A stretch of DNA of 35,242 bases, taken from NCBI GenBank assembly GCA_937910305.1, contig CALEPS010000163.1:1-35242 (forward strand). Direction: 5' to 3'. The DNA is from an uncultured Bacteroidales bacterium (GTDB taxonomy: Bacteria; Bacteroidota; Bacteroidia; Bacteroidales; Paludibacteraceae). Of this stretch, positions 1 through 6,188 are shown piece after piece. The first letter of the stretch is position 1. Every line of letters begins with the position of its first letter. A program made the position numbers and the translations under genes. A model generated the notes under the pieces. It searched no databases, had not been told where the DNA came from, and saw nothing but the letters and a program-made list of their open reading frames with translations.

Positions 1-2
1 GT

Positions 3-80
3 CAGGCAGGCTATTTCAAGTATCTGGATCACGATTTCTGCGCAATAGATGAAGTACCTTTCGCCAAAACACAGATATAA
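3..80 (+). CDS. 3' end of an unidentified gene (partial)
   Basis: The third forward frame is open from the window edge and ends in TAA at 78-80, giving about 25 residues that end FAKTQI. The peptide has ordinary composition (aromatic and acidic residues, no repeat character), and the frame closes just where the 15-bp repeat array begins, so it looks like the true C-terminus of a gene whose body lies outside the window. It is followed in the same direction by the exosortase-family gene 53 bp later. No family can be assigned from so short a tail. Confidence 0.5.
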   Translation, partial: QAGYFKYLDHDFCAIDEVPFAKTQI

Positions 81-153
81 ATGACCCGGATATAAATGAC
101 CCGGATATAAATGACCCGGATATAAATGACAAAATGGTAAATGACAAAATAGT
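79..153 (+). repeat. 15-bp tandem array across the exosortase start codon
   Basis: Five 15-bp units begin at 79, 94, 109, 124 and 139. The first three read AAATGACCCGGATAT and the last two AAATGACAAAATRGT. Every unit carries TAAATGA, an overlapping stop and ATG. The array begins at the stop codon of the upstream gene and runs through the ATG at 134. A second copy of the same family lies in front of nadE at 16016-16052. Confidence 0.9.
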
Positions 154-751
154 AAATCTAAAGGCCGCTCTGCGTCCCTATGCTGATGTTATCATTTTTA
201 TGATAACGCTTTTTGCGGCTAATTATTTCTGGAAATGGACTGTTTCGGGCGACGAGAACGGCGATCTGGTCACTTGGTTCGGATGGGATGTCACCGCGCC
301 TTTTGAGTTCATGGCTTGTCATATCGCAAGGGTGGTATATTGGCTTGTCTCCCTCTTCCGGGACACCGCCTTTATGGCTGACGAACATACCATCCGTTTT
401 GTCGGGGGAACAGGGACTTCTATCATCTGGGGATGTACAGCAATAAAGCAGAGCTTCATATGGCTCTGCCTTATCGCTACGGTCCGTCCGTGGATAGTTC
501 GCTTTTCGCCTTTCACCTTTCATTTTTCACCTTTCACTTTAGCGAAGCTCTGGTATATCCCTCTCGGATGGGTATGCTGCTATGCGTTTAATATCCTTAG
601 GATTTTTCTCATAGCGCTGCTTATCGAGCATCATCCGGAATGGTTCCACATGCTGCACGATTACATCTTCAAATATCTGTTCTACGGAATGCTTTTCGGG
701 CTATGGGTTATCTTTGTTGAAAAGATAAGACCTTCGCTTTTACCCAACTGA
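134..751 (+). CDS. Exosortase/archaeosortase-family membrane protein
   Basis: A 205-residue, strongly hydrophobic protein with several predicted membrane spans (about 17-33, 57-73, 97-117, 140-165, 178-195). The candidate cysteine-protease-like triad of the exosortase family is visible in order: Cys101 in GCTAIKQ, Arg156 in NILRI, and a His in the HMLHDY segment (172 or 175). Exosortases are thought to cleave and transfer C-terminal sorting signals at the inner membrane; no candidate substrate is seen in this window. ATG134 is the first in-frame start after a stop and lies inside the repeat array. Residues about 123-137 (RFSPFTFHFSPFT) are encoded by five TTTCACC-type heptamers, so part of a loop is repeat-derived. 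The last 44 bp overlap the convergent antiporter gene. The family call is fairly secure; the subfamily is not. Confidence 0.75.
   Translation: MVNDKIVNLKAALRPYADVIIFMITLFAANYFWKWTVSGDENGDLVTWFGWDVTAPFEFMACHIARVVYWLVSLFRDTAFMADEHTIRFVGGTGTSIIWGCTAIKQSFIWLCLIATVRPWIVRFSPFTFHFSPFTLAKLWYIPLGWVCCYAFNILRIFLIALLIEHHPEWFHMLHDYIFKYLFYGMLFGLWVIFVEKIRPSLLPN
504..538 (+). repeat. Heptamer array inside the exosortase gene
   Basis: Five head-to-tail units TTTCGCC, TTTCACC, TTTCATT, TTTCACC, TTTCACT. They are translated in frame as part of a loop between two membrane spans, between the Cys101 and Arg156 motifs. Confidence 0.85.
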
Positions 752-2585
752 TTATCTTCCATGTCCGGCTCGCCTGCGGTGCGTCGCCTGTCAGTATGTC
801 CGGTACGGCATTTCCTGTCTCCTGCTCCGGATAAACGACCATGTAACTATGCTCCTTGAAGAATTTCTCCAGCATGGTCGGAACCTGCTCGAAGAGCGGG
901 TTGTAGGACGGAGTAGAGGGGCGTGCGTTGATCATCACGATCATGTCGTCCGGCGCCATCTGTTTGGCTATCATCAGTACGTCCTCCCAGTTCTCCATTT
1001 CCCGGTATGCGGCACGCAGATATTTGCCTTTGCGGCGGCAGAAAGCCTGTAGCACTTTCTGGCTTTCCTCATTGGTGAAGAATACCACCTTTGCGCCTAT
1101 CTGGCTGCTCAAACGGCGCACCAGACCGAAGCAGGAGATGAAATCGTGCTCTTTCTCCGCATACAGAGGTACGGCTACCAGAATCCGCGAGATCGTGTTC
1201 AGCGGCTGCGCCGGGTGATAGATGATGGCGGCTTTCGACTGTCGGTTGATCAGTTGGGCGGCATCGGCCCAGTCGGTCTCGCTTGCAAACTCAGGAGAAG
1301 GCAACTCGCCTAACTCGCTCAACTCGCGCAACTCATATCCCCTGTTTTCGCCTACTGTTATCATCAGCCATGAGTCCTCTTTCTTATCTGCCTCCAGCCG
1401 CGCTTCTTCCTGCAACGACAGCCTTTTGGACGCATATTCGGTTACGAAAGAAGCGGTCGTACACAGCACCAGAATCATCAGCACGGCGGCGTTCAGGATC
1501 TCGTCGCCGAAGATATGCGACTGATAGCCTATTGTCACGATAGCCAATGTACCTGCGGCGGTGGCATGCGTCAGACCGAACATCAGTCTGCGCTCGTCCG
1601 CCTCCAAACGGAACTGTTTCTGGGCAATCCACGAGGCAAGCCATTTGCCCGACAGCTTGGTGACGATCATCACCAGCGCAATGAGCACCGTCTGCCAGCC
1701 GCTCCATAGGTAATGCACGTCTATCATCATACCTACGCCTAACAGAAACAGAGGTACGAAGAGGTTGTTGCCCACAAAATTGATGCGCTGCATCACGGGT
1801 CCTAAGTTAGGCACCAGCTTGTTGAGCGACACGCCGCACAGAAAAGCGCCTAAGATACCCTCTAACCCTGCCCAGTCGGCAAGCCAGGCACTCATTACCA
1901 TCATGGTCATCACAATCAGAAAACCGCTTGTAGCATCGGACCGGCGCTTGAAGAAACGCTGTGCCAGCCATGGGAAAGCAACGGTGATCACTGCTACCGT
2001 CAGTACGATCTTACCCGCCATCAGCCATCCTTCCGACAACTGAATACCGAATACTGAACACGGATGGCTGACCGCTGATGGCTGATGGCTGGCTATTGCC
2101 AGCACCAGCAGCGATAGCGTGATGGTGAACATCGTGCCTCCGATAGCTATGTTGGCGGCGGGGTTTTTCTGAATGCCGTACCGGCTTACGATAGGATAGG
2201 TCATCAGGGTATGCGAGCCGTACATCGCTCCGAGAAGACTACTGGTCACCAGGTCAAAACCAAGCGCCAGACTGGTACCGATACCTAAGACAAAAGGCAT
2301 GATGAAGGAGTAGATACCGAAGAGCACGGCACGAGTCCGTTGCTGGCGGAAGTCATTGATATCCACCTCGATACCGGCTTGCAGCATGATATACAGCATT
2401 CCTATCTTGCCTAACATCTGGATTGTGTCGCTACCGCCGAGCCATCCGAAGCCCTTCGGACCGACCAGGATACCCACAATGATAAAACCGACGATACTGG
2501 GAATGCGTATCTTCCGGCATATCATTGGTACCAGCAAAATAGCTGCCAACACCAACGCAATAATCGCCAATGGTTCGGTTATCAT
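708..2585 (-). CDS. CPA2-family cation/proton antiporter with C-terminal cytoplasmic domain
   Basis: About 625 residues. The first ~390 form a run of hydrophobic spans with the Na+/H+ exchanger (KefB/CPA2) signature: an early VGFIIVGILVGPKGFG stretch, GIEVDINDFRQQR, and a later GVGMMIDVHYLW. The C-terminal ~230 residues are soluble and resemble the universal-stress-like tail of Bacteroidota antiporters (ILVAVPLYAEKEHD, then VVFFTNEES). It should exchange Na+ or K+ for H+ across the inner membrane. I place the start at the ATG on 2583-2585, giving MITEPLAIIALV; an upstream ATG at 2609 would add eight residues encoded only by the repeat array. It lies 45 bp behind uvrA on the same strand. An internal stretch HQPSAVSHP is repeat-encoded. 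The 3' end overlaps the exosortase gene. Confidence 0.85.
   Translation of the reverse strand: MITEPLAIIALVLAAILLVPMICRKIRIPSIVGFIIVGILVGPKGFGWLGGSDTIQMLGKIGMLYIMLQAGIEVDINDFRQQRTRAVLFGIYSFIMPFVLGIGTSLALGFDLVTSSLLGAMYGSHTLMTYPIVSRYGIQKNPAANIAIGGTMFTITLSLLVLAIASHQPSAVSHPCSVFGIQLSEGWLMAGKIVLTVAVITVAFPWLAQRFFKRRSDATSGFLIVMTMMVMSAWLADWAGLEGILGAFLCGVSLNKLVPNLGPVMQRINFVGNNLFVPLFLLGVGMMIDVHYLWSGWQTVLIALVMIVTKLSGKWLASWIAQKQFRLEADERRLMFGLTHATAAGTLAIVTIGYQSHIFGDEILNAAVLMILVLCTTASFVTEYASKRLSLQEEARLEADKKEDSWLMITVGENRGYELRELSELGELPSPEFASETDWADAAQLINRQSKAAIIYHPAQPLNTISRILVAVPLYAEKEHDFISCFGLVRRLSSQIGAKVVFFTNEESQKVLQAFCRRKGKYLRAAYREMENWEDVLMIAKQMAPDDMIVMINARPSTPSYNPLFEQVPTMLEKFFKEHSYMVVYPEQETGNAVPDILTGDAPQASRTWKIISWVKAKVLSFQQR
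2066..2093 (-). repeat. Heptamer array inside the antiporter gene
   Basis: On the plus strand the units read GGCTGAC, CGCTGAT, GGCTGAT, GGCTGGC. They encode the SHQPSAVSHP segment in a loop between membrane spans. The unit resembles the TGATAGC-type units inside the helicase gene at 33626-33667 and 33723-33750. Confidence 0.75.
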
Positions 2586-2593
2586 GAATTCAC

Positions 2594-2628
2594 AATTCTC
2601 TACTCTCAATTCTCAACTCTCAATTCTC
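2594..2628. repeat. AATTCTC heptamer array between uvrA and antiporter
   Basis: Five units (AATTCTC, TACTCTC, AATTCTC, AACTCTC, AATTCTC) fill the gap between the uvrA stop codon and the antiporter start. The same unit recurs at 5455-5475 and 8461-8495. Confidence 0.9.
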
Positions 2629-2630
2629 AA

Positions 2631-5330
2631 TTAAACAAACCGTCCTGTTACGGATTTTTTGTTCTTCCGTATCTCTTCTACGGTGCCTTCTGCTACTATC
2701 GTGCCGCCGCCTCTGCCGCCTTCCGGACCCATGTCGATGATCCGGTCGCAGGCTTTGATCACGTCCGTGTTGTGCTCGATGATGACTACCGTGTTGCCTT
2801 TGTCCACCAATTGGCGGAGTACTCCCAGCAGCACGCGGATGTCCTCGAAATGCAAGCCTGTGGTGGGTTCGTCTAATATATATAAGGTCTTGCCGGTGGA
2901 TGGGCGCGATAGTTCGGTAGCCAGTTTGATGCGCTGGCTCTCGCCGCCGGAGAGGCTCGTGGACGACTGACCGAGTTTGATATAGCCTAATCCGACGTCC
3001 TGAATGGTTTTGATCTTGCGCAGTATCTTCGGTTGCGGCTCGAAGAACTCCACGGCTTGGTTGACGGTCATGTCCAGCACGTCGGCGATGCTCTTTCCTT
3101 TCCATCTTACCTCCAGCGTCTCGCGGTTGTATCGCTGCCCACCGCATACCTCGCACGGCACATACACGTCCGGCATGAAATGCATCTGAATGGTCTTGTA
3201 GCCGTTGCCCATACACTCTTCGCACCTGCCGCCCTTGGCGTTAAAAGAGAACCGTCCGGCTTTCCAGCCGCGGATTTTCGCTTCCGGAAGCTGCGCAAAC
3301 AGTTCGCGGATGTCGTTGAACACATTGGTGTAGGTGGCAGGATTGCTCCGGGGCGTGCGACCGATAGGAGACTGATCGACGTTGATGACCTTGTCGATAT
3401 ATTCGACGCCTTCGATCTTCTCATACGGGAGCGGTTCGGTCTTGGAGCGGTAGAATTTCTGACTCAGGATAGGGTAGAGCGTCTGGTTGATCAGACTGCT
3501 CTTGCCGCTGCCGCTCACGCCCGTCACGCAAACCATCATGCCCAATGGAATCTTAACCGTCACGTTCTTGAGGTTATTGCCCGTGCAACCCGACAGGGTG
3601 ATAAATCGTACAGCAGGCTCTGCCTGCGGTCTTACGGTACCATCAGTTACGGTCTTTTTCCCGTTCAGATACTGCGCCGTCAGCGTGTCTGTCTTCAGCA
3701 GTTCGCTTGGTGTGCCGCTGAACAGCACCTTGCCGCCAAGCCTGCCGGCCTTGGGACCTATATCGACGATCCAGTCAGCTTGCCGCATCATCTCCTCGTC
3801 GTGTTCCACCACGATGACGGAGTTACCCAGATCGCGCAACTCTTTCAGGCTCTTTATCAACCGCTCGTTGTCGCGCTGGTGCAGACCGATGGAAGGCTCG
3901 TCCAGGATATACAGTACGTTCACCAACCTGCTTCCTATCTGCGTCGCCAGACGGATGCGCTGGCTCTCGCCGCCGGACAGACTCTCGCTGCTGCGTCCCA
4001 GACTGAGGTAGCTCAACCCCACCGACTGCATGAACCGCAACCGAGCGCATATCTCTTTCAGTATCGGCTCCGCGATGGCTTTCTGCTTCTCGGACAACTG
4101 AGGGTCGAGGGTCTCCAGCTCCTGCAGCAGCACGTCAATATCCATCTCAGACAAATCGGCGATATTGTATTTCCCGATGCGGTAACTCAGTGCCTCTTTG
4201 CTCAGCCGCTTGCCGCCGCATTCCGGACATACCACCCATTCTTCTTTCTCTTCCTCCTCGTCACCCGTAACCGATAACCCGTCACCCGTAACCGCTTGCA
4301 ATTCCTCCCACCAGTTCTCCTGCCGGATGGCTTCGTCAATGTCCTCCTTTGTACTTTGTACATTGTCCCTTTGTACCTTCCCCAGTCCTTTGCAGCACGG
4401 GCACCATCCGGACGGGCTGTTGAAAGAGAAGGTATGCGGAGCCGGTTCCTGGTAGCTCAATCCCGTCTCCGGGCACATCAGACTCCGGCTGAAAAATCTT
4501 ACAGCAGGCTGAGCCTGCGGTCTTTCAGCGGAGCGGTCTTTCAGCGTAAGCGGTCTTTCAGGCGAAGCCGGTCCGGTTGCATCTAAGCATGCAACCATCA
4601 TCACGCCGTTTCCTTGCGTCATCGCCCGATCCACGCTCTGCCGCAACCGACGGGTGTCTATCTCCTTCGTACTTTGTACATCGTCACTTTGTACTTTTAA
4701 TCGGTCCACCACAGCTTCTATTGTGTGCGTCTTATAACGGTCCACTTTCATGCCCGGTACGATCTCCTGCACCTCGCCGTCCACACGCACATGCACGTAG
4801 CCTTTCTTGCGCAGCGTCTCAAAGAGCTCCTTGTAATGCCCCTTGCGTCCGTTCACCAGCGGCGCCAGAAGCAGGATCTTCTTGCCCGCATATTCGTTCT
4901 TTATCAGTTCGATGATCTGCTCGTCGGTGTAATGCACCATCTTCTTGCCGGACAGATACGAATAGGCTTCTCCGGCGCGCGCGAACAGCAGACGAAGGAA
5001 GTCATACACCTCCGTCACTGTGCCTACCGTCGAACGGGGGTTCTTGCTCGTCGTCTTCTGGTCGATGGAGATGACGGGGCTGAGACCGGTGATCTTGTCC
5101 ACATCGGGACGCTGCATCTGTCCGATGAAACCGCGGGCGTAGGAAGAGAACGTCTCCATATACCGCCGCTGACCCTCGGCGAAGATCGTGTCGAAAGCCA
5201 ACGACGACTTACCCGAACCGCTCAGTCCGGTGATCACCGTCAGTTTCTTGCGGGGAATGGACACACTGATATTCTTCAGGTTGTGCACCCTCGCACCGAT
5301 CACTTCTATCTTTCCTTCGTCATTCGCCAT
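2631..5330 (-). CDS. uvrA: Excinuclease ABC subunit A
   Basis: UvrA dimers recognise bulky DNA lesions and load UvrB in nucleotide excision repair. The 899-residue protein has both ABC modules: Walker A GLSGSGKS (about 35-42), signature LSGGESQRI (about 451-459), Walker B LYILDEPS, then Walker A GVSGSGKS (about 604-611), the second LSGGESQRI and LYILDEPT. The C-terminal zinc finger has CEEC and CEVC pairs (about 703-729). The N-terminal one reads CPET and CPCC, lacking one canonical Cys. I chose ATG 5328-5330 (MANDEGKIEV) because UvrA homology begins there; the ATG at 5456 would read through the promoter. At least five blocks of dispersed repeats lie in frame in loops, giving duplicated peptides VQSTKE and RPQAQPAVRF/RPQAEPAVRF. 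It is followed on the same strand by the antiporter. Confidence 0.95.
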   Translation of the reverse strand: MANDEGKIEVIGARVHNLKNISVSIPRKKLTVITGLSGSGKSSLAFDTIFAEGQRRYMETFSSYARGFIGQMQRPDVDKITGLSPVISIDQKTTSKNPRSTVGTVTEVYDFLRLLFARAGEAYSYLSGKKMVHYTDEQIIELIKNEYAGKKILLLAPLVNGRKGHYKELFETLRKKGYVHVRVDGEVQEIVPGMKVDRYKTHTIEAVVDRLKVQSDDVQSTKEIDTRRLRQSVDRAMTQGNGVMMVACLDATGPASPERPLTLKDRSAERPQAQPAVRFFSRSLMCPETGLSYQEPAPHTFSFNSPSGWCPCCKGLGKVQRDNVQSTKEDIDEAIRQENWWEELQAVTGDGLSVTGDEEEEKEEWVVCPECGGKRLSKEALSYRIGKYNIADLSEMDIDVLLQELETLDPQLSEKQKAIAEPILKEICARLRFMQSVGLSYLSLGRSSESLSGGESQRIRLATQIGSRLVNVLYILDEPSIGLHQRDNERLIKSLKELRDLGNSVIVVEHDEEMMRQADWIVDIGPKAGRLGGKVLFSGTPSELLKTDTLTAQYLNGKKTVTDGTVRPQAEPAVRFITLSGCTGNNLKNVTVKIPLGMMVCVTGVSGSGKSSLINQTLYPILSQKFYRSKTEPLPYEKIEGVEYIDKVINVDQSPIGRTPRSNPATYTNVFNDIRELFAQLPEAKIRGWKAGRFSFNAKGGRCEECMGNGYKTIQMHFMPDVYVPCEVCGGQRYNRETLEVRWKGKSIADVLDMTVNQAVEFFEPQPKILRKIKTIQDVGLGYIKLGQSSTSLSGGESQRIKLATELSRPSTGKTLYILDEPTTGLHFEDIRVLLGVLRQLVDKGNTVVIIEHNTDVIKACDRIIDMGPEGGRGGGTIVAEGTVEEIRKNKKSVTGRFV
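3610..3634 (-). repeat. Palindromic dispersed element, copy 1, in uvrA
   Basis: The stretch holds an inverted repeat GCAGGC-TCT-GCCTGC (3613-3627) followed by GGTCTTA. It is nearly identical to the start of the block at 4501 and encodes RPQAEPAVRF between the two ABC modules. Confidence 0.8.
4260..4294 (-). repeat. GTCACCC/GTAACCC heptamer array in uvrA
   Basis: Five units (GTCACCC, GTAACCG, ATAACCC, GTCACCC, GTAACCG) encode AVTGDGLSVTGD in the insertion domain. The same family forms a longer intergenic array at 5939-6001. The period of three units (21 bp) is visible because unit 4 repeats unit 1. Confidence 0.9.
4348..4376 (-). repeat. TTTGTAC dispersed repeat, copy 1, in uvrA
   Basis: Units TTTGTAC, TTTGTAC, ATTGTCC and CTTTGTAC form a 29-bp block. 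It differs from the block at 4666-4694 at only three positions and encodes VQRDNVQSTKE. Confidence 0.85.
4501..4567 (-). repeat. Palindromic element copy 2 plus CGGTCTTTCAGCG tandem units, in uvrA
   Basis: It begins with the inverted repeat GCAGGC-TGA-GCCTGC (4504-4518). Three units of about 16-17 bp follow, each starting CGGTCTTTCAG and ending GAG, TAAG or GAAG. The block encodes an in-frame stretch just before the first zinc-finger cysteine. Confidence 0.8.
4666..4694 (-). repeat. TTTGTAC dispersed repeat, copy 2, in uvrA
   Basis: Units TTCGTAC, TTTGTAC, ATCGTCA and CTTTGTAC form a near-duplicate of 4348-4376, here encoding VQSDDVQSTKE. Two copies of one dispersed repeat in one gene are unlikely to be ancestral UvrA sequence. 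Confidence 0.85.
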
Positions 5331-5365
5331 GACTCGCTCTTTTACCTTTTGTCTTTTTCCGGCTA

Positions 5366-5396
5366 CAAAGGTACTGCTTTTTTTTGAGATATGCAA
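5366..5396 (-). promoter_or_regulatory. uvrA promoter (Bacteroidota type)
   Basis: On the minus strand, TTG (5394-5396) is followed by 20 bp and TACCTTTG (5373-5366). This matches the Bacteroidota primary sigma factor consensus. It lies about 36 bp upstream of the chosen uvrA start, which supports that start over the longer ORF. Confidence 0.85.
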
Positions 5397-5417
5397 GAAA
5401 AAAGCGAAAAAGCAAAT

Positions 5418-5443
5418 AAAAATCGCCCCGAAAGACGATTTTT
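5418..5443 (-). terminator. Possible terminator of a minus-strand transcript
   Basis: The stem AAAAATCG (5418-5425) and CGATTTTT (5436-5443) encloses a 10-nt loop. On the minus strand the stem is followed by a T-rich run. It would separate a transcript of the small ORF at 5631-5774 from the uvrA promoter. The stem is AT-rich, so the call is weak. Confidence 0.4.
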
Positions 5444-5454
5444 CACAAATTCCC

Positions 5455-5475
5455 AATTCTCAATTCTCAATTCTC
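5455..5475. repeat. AATTCTC heptamer array
   Basis: Three perfect AATTCTC units in the uvrA upstream region. Confidence 0.85.
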
Positions 5476-5578
5476 AATACCTCCCGCCCTTTCTTCTCCC
5501 CTCTTTGTTCAGTGCGCAGGTCGTCAGGCCTGCGTTCTTTCTTTCTCCCCTTTCACCTCCTTGGTCCTTGGGGCTAAG

Positions 5579-5620
5579 AATTTTTAATTTTTAATTTTTA
5601 ATTTTTAATTTTGAATTCTC
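5579..5620. repeat. Hybrid heptamer array AATTTTT to AATTCTC
   Basis: Four AATTTTT units are followed in exact register by AATTTTG and then AATTCTC. Two otherwise separate unit families therefore meet in one array without a phase break. Confidence 0.9.
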
Positions 5621-5623
5621 AAA

Positions 5624-5655
5624 GGACTCTTTACGGACTCTTTACGGACTCTTTT
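5624..5655. repeat. GGACTCTTTAC 11-bp tandem repeat
   Basis: Two full 11-bp units and a third of 10 bp. They overlap the last codons of the small minus-strand ORF (its KESVKSP tail). Confidence 0.85.
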
Positions 5656-5774
5656 GCTGGTCTCGATGCTGAACTTTTCGTTTCTAAGTTATTCTCCGGA
5701 TCTACTAATTTCCAGAACGCGGCGATACTGCCTTTGCTCGCCAGCGCATCATCTATAGATTGTGCTTGTGCCAT
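5631..5774 (-). CDS. Small orphan ORF, 47 residues, unknown
   Basis: The minus strand from ATG 5772-5774 to TAA 5631-5633 encodes a protein beginning MAQAQSIDDALASKGSI and continuing AAFWKLVDPENN. Composition and codons look coding up to about residue 40, while the last seven residues come from the 11-bp repeat. It may be a small protein or the N-terminal remnant of a longer gene, such as a transposase, whose 3' part was lost to the repeat. An AT-rich palindromic region lies immediately upstream. I do not recognise the family. Confidence 0.4.
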   Translation of the reverse strand: MAQAQSIDDALASKGSIAAFWKLVDPENNLETKSSASRPAKESVKSP

Positions 5775-5775
5775 A

Positions 5776-5842
5776 AGGGGACAATTTTTTTTAAATTTAT
5801 TATATAATAAATTATTTTTTTTAAAAGAGGATTAATTGTCCC
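5776..5842. other. Nested palindrome with GGGACAATT arms
   Basis: Outer arms GGGACAATT (5778-5786) and AATTGTCCC (5834-5842) enclose a perfect 20-bp AT palindrome at 5794-5813. The sequence between the arms is otherwise not complementary. It could be a protein-binding site or the edges of a tiny element. It sits directly upstream of the small ORF at 5774. Confidence 0.55.
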
Positions 5843-5938
5843 TGCATAGTATTTCTCTTTTGGTTCTTTTCTCTTTTAGCCGTCAAGTCAGTTTCATTGC
5901 GCGGGTGTAACTCCAGATGGTGTCGATGCGCATGGACC

Positions 5939-6001
5939 GTCACCCGCCACCCGTAACCCGTCACCCGTAACCGGTAACCCGTCACCCGTCACCTGTAACC
6001 C
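5939..6001. repeat. GTCACCC/GTAACCC array with 21-bp superperiod
   Basis: Nine heptamers form three 21-bp blocks. Each block begins GTCACCC and ends GTAACCC, and only the middle unit differs (GCCACCC, GTAACCG, GTCACCT). The same family sits inside uvrA at 4260-4294. Confidence 0.9.
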
Positions 6002-6051
6002 GTAAATCCAGCGATAAAATCGCTTCTTTTGCAAAAAAAATACCCGAACGC

Positions 6052-6082
6052 TTGCATATGTGAAATTTTTGTTGTACCTTTG
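6052..6082 (+). promoter_or_regulatory. Promoter of the EF-G-like gene
   Basis: TTG (6052-6054), a 20-bp spacer and TACCTTTG (6075-6082) match the Bacteroidota consensus. This predicts a leader of roughly 100 nt before ATG 6189. Confidence 0.85.
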
Positions 6083-6111
6083 CGCCGATTTTGTCAAGTT
6101 GAGTTTGCAAA

Positions 6112-6138
6112 GAGCGAAGAACAAAGAACGCTTCGCTC
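6112..6138 (+). other. Leader hairpin upstream of the EF-G-like gene
   Basis: The arms GAGCGAAG (6112-6119) and CTTCGCTC (6131-6138) are perfect complements with an 11-nt loop. They lie inside the predicted 5' leader, 50 bp before the start codon, with no T run. It may affect message stability or translation; that role is inferred. Confidence 0.5.
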
Positions 6139-6188
6139 CGAGAGAAAAGAACAAAGACATTATTTAAACACCTTAATATAATACAATT

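Larger units (their letters stand above)
5397..6051. other. Gene-poor stretch between uvrA and the EF-G-like gene
   Basis: It contains four tandem arrays, one small minus-strand ORF, one AT-rich palindromic structure and a possible terminator, all listed separately. The part 5480-5577 is pyrimidine-rich with a small inverted repeat CGCAGG...CCTGCG and no gene I can support. In 5850-5938 the minus strand reads a short tail WSYTRAMKLT followed by a stop, possibly a fragment of a decayed gene. No RNA gene was seen. Confidence 0.6.

Noticed and set aside
708..751. Frameshift or misassembly at the exosortase/antiporter overlap
   Set aside because: Both reading frames continue normally to their stops; convergent overlaps of this size also occur at 15339 and 26819 on a smaller scale.
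3033..4277. 414-residue open frame antisense to uvrA
   Set aside because: It lies wholly opposite conserved UvrA motifs and has no motif of its own.
4495..4600. Loss of the first zinc finger in UvrA because of CPET
   Set aside because: I believe a CPxT form is common in Bacteroidota UvrA, so it is not evidence of decay.
5331..5456. N-terminal extension of UvrA from the ATG at 5456
   Set aside because: It would translate through the uvrA promoter and has no UvrA homology; the ATG at 5330 fits the family.
5611..5835. 74-residue plus-strand ORF in the uvrA upstream gap
   Set aside because: Its sequence is built from repeats and AT-rich DNA; the minus-strand ORF in the same place looks more coding.
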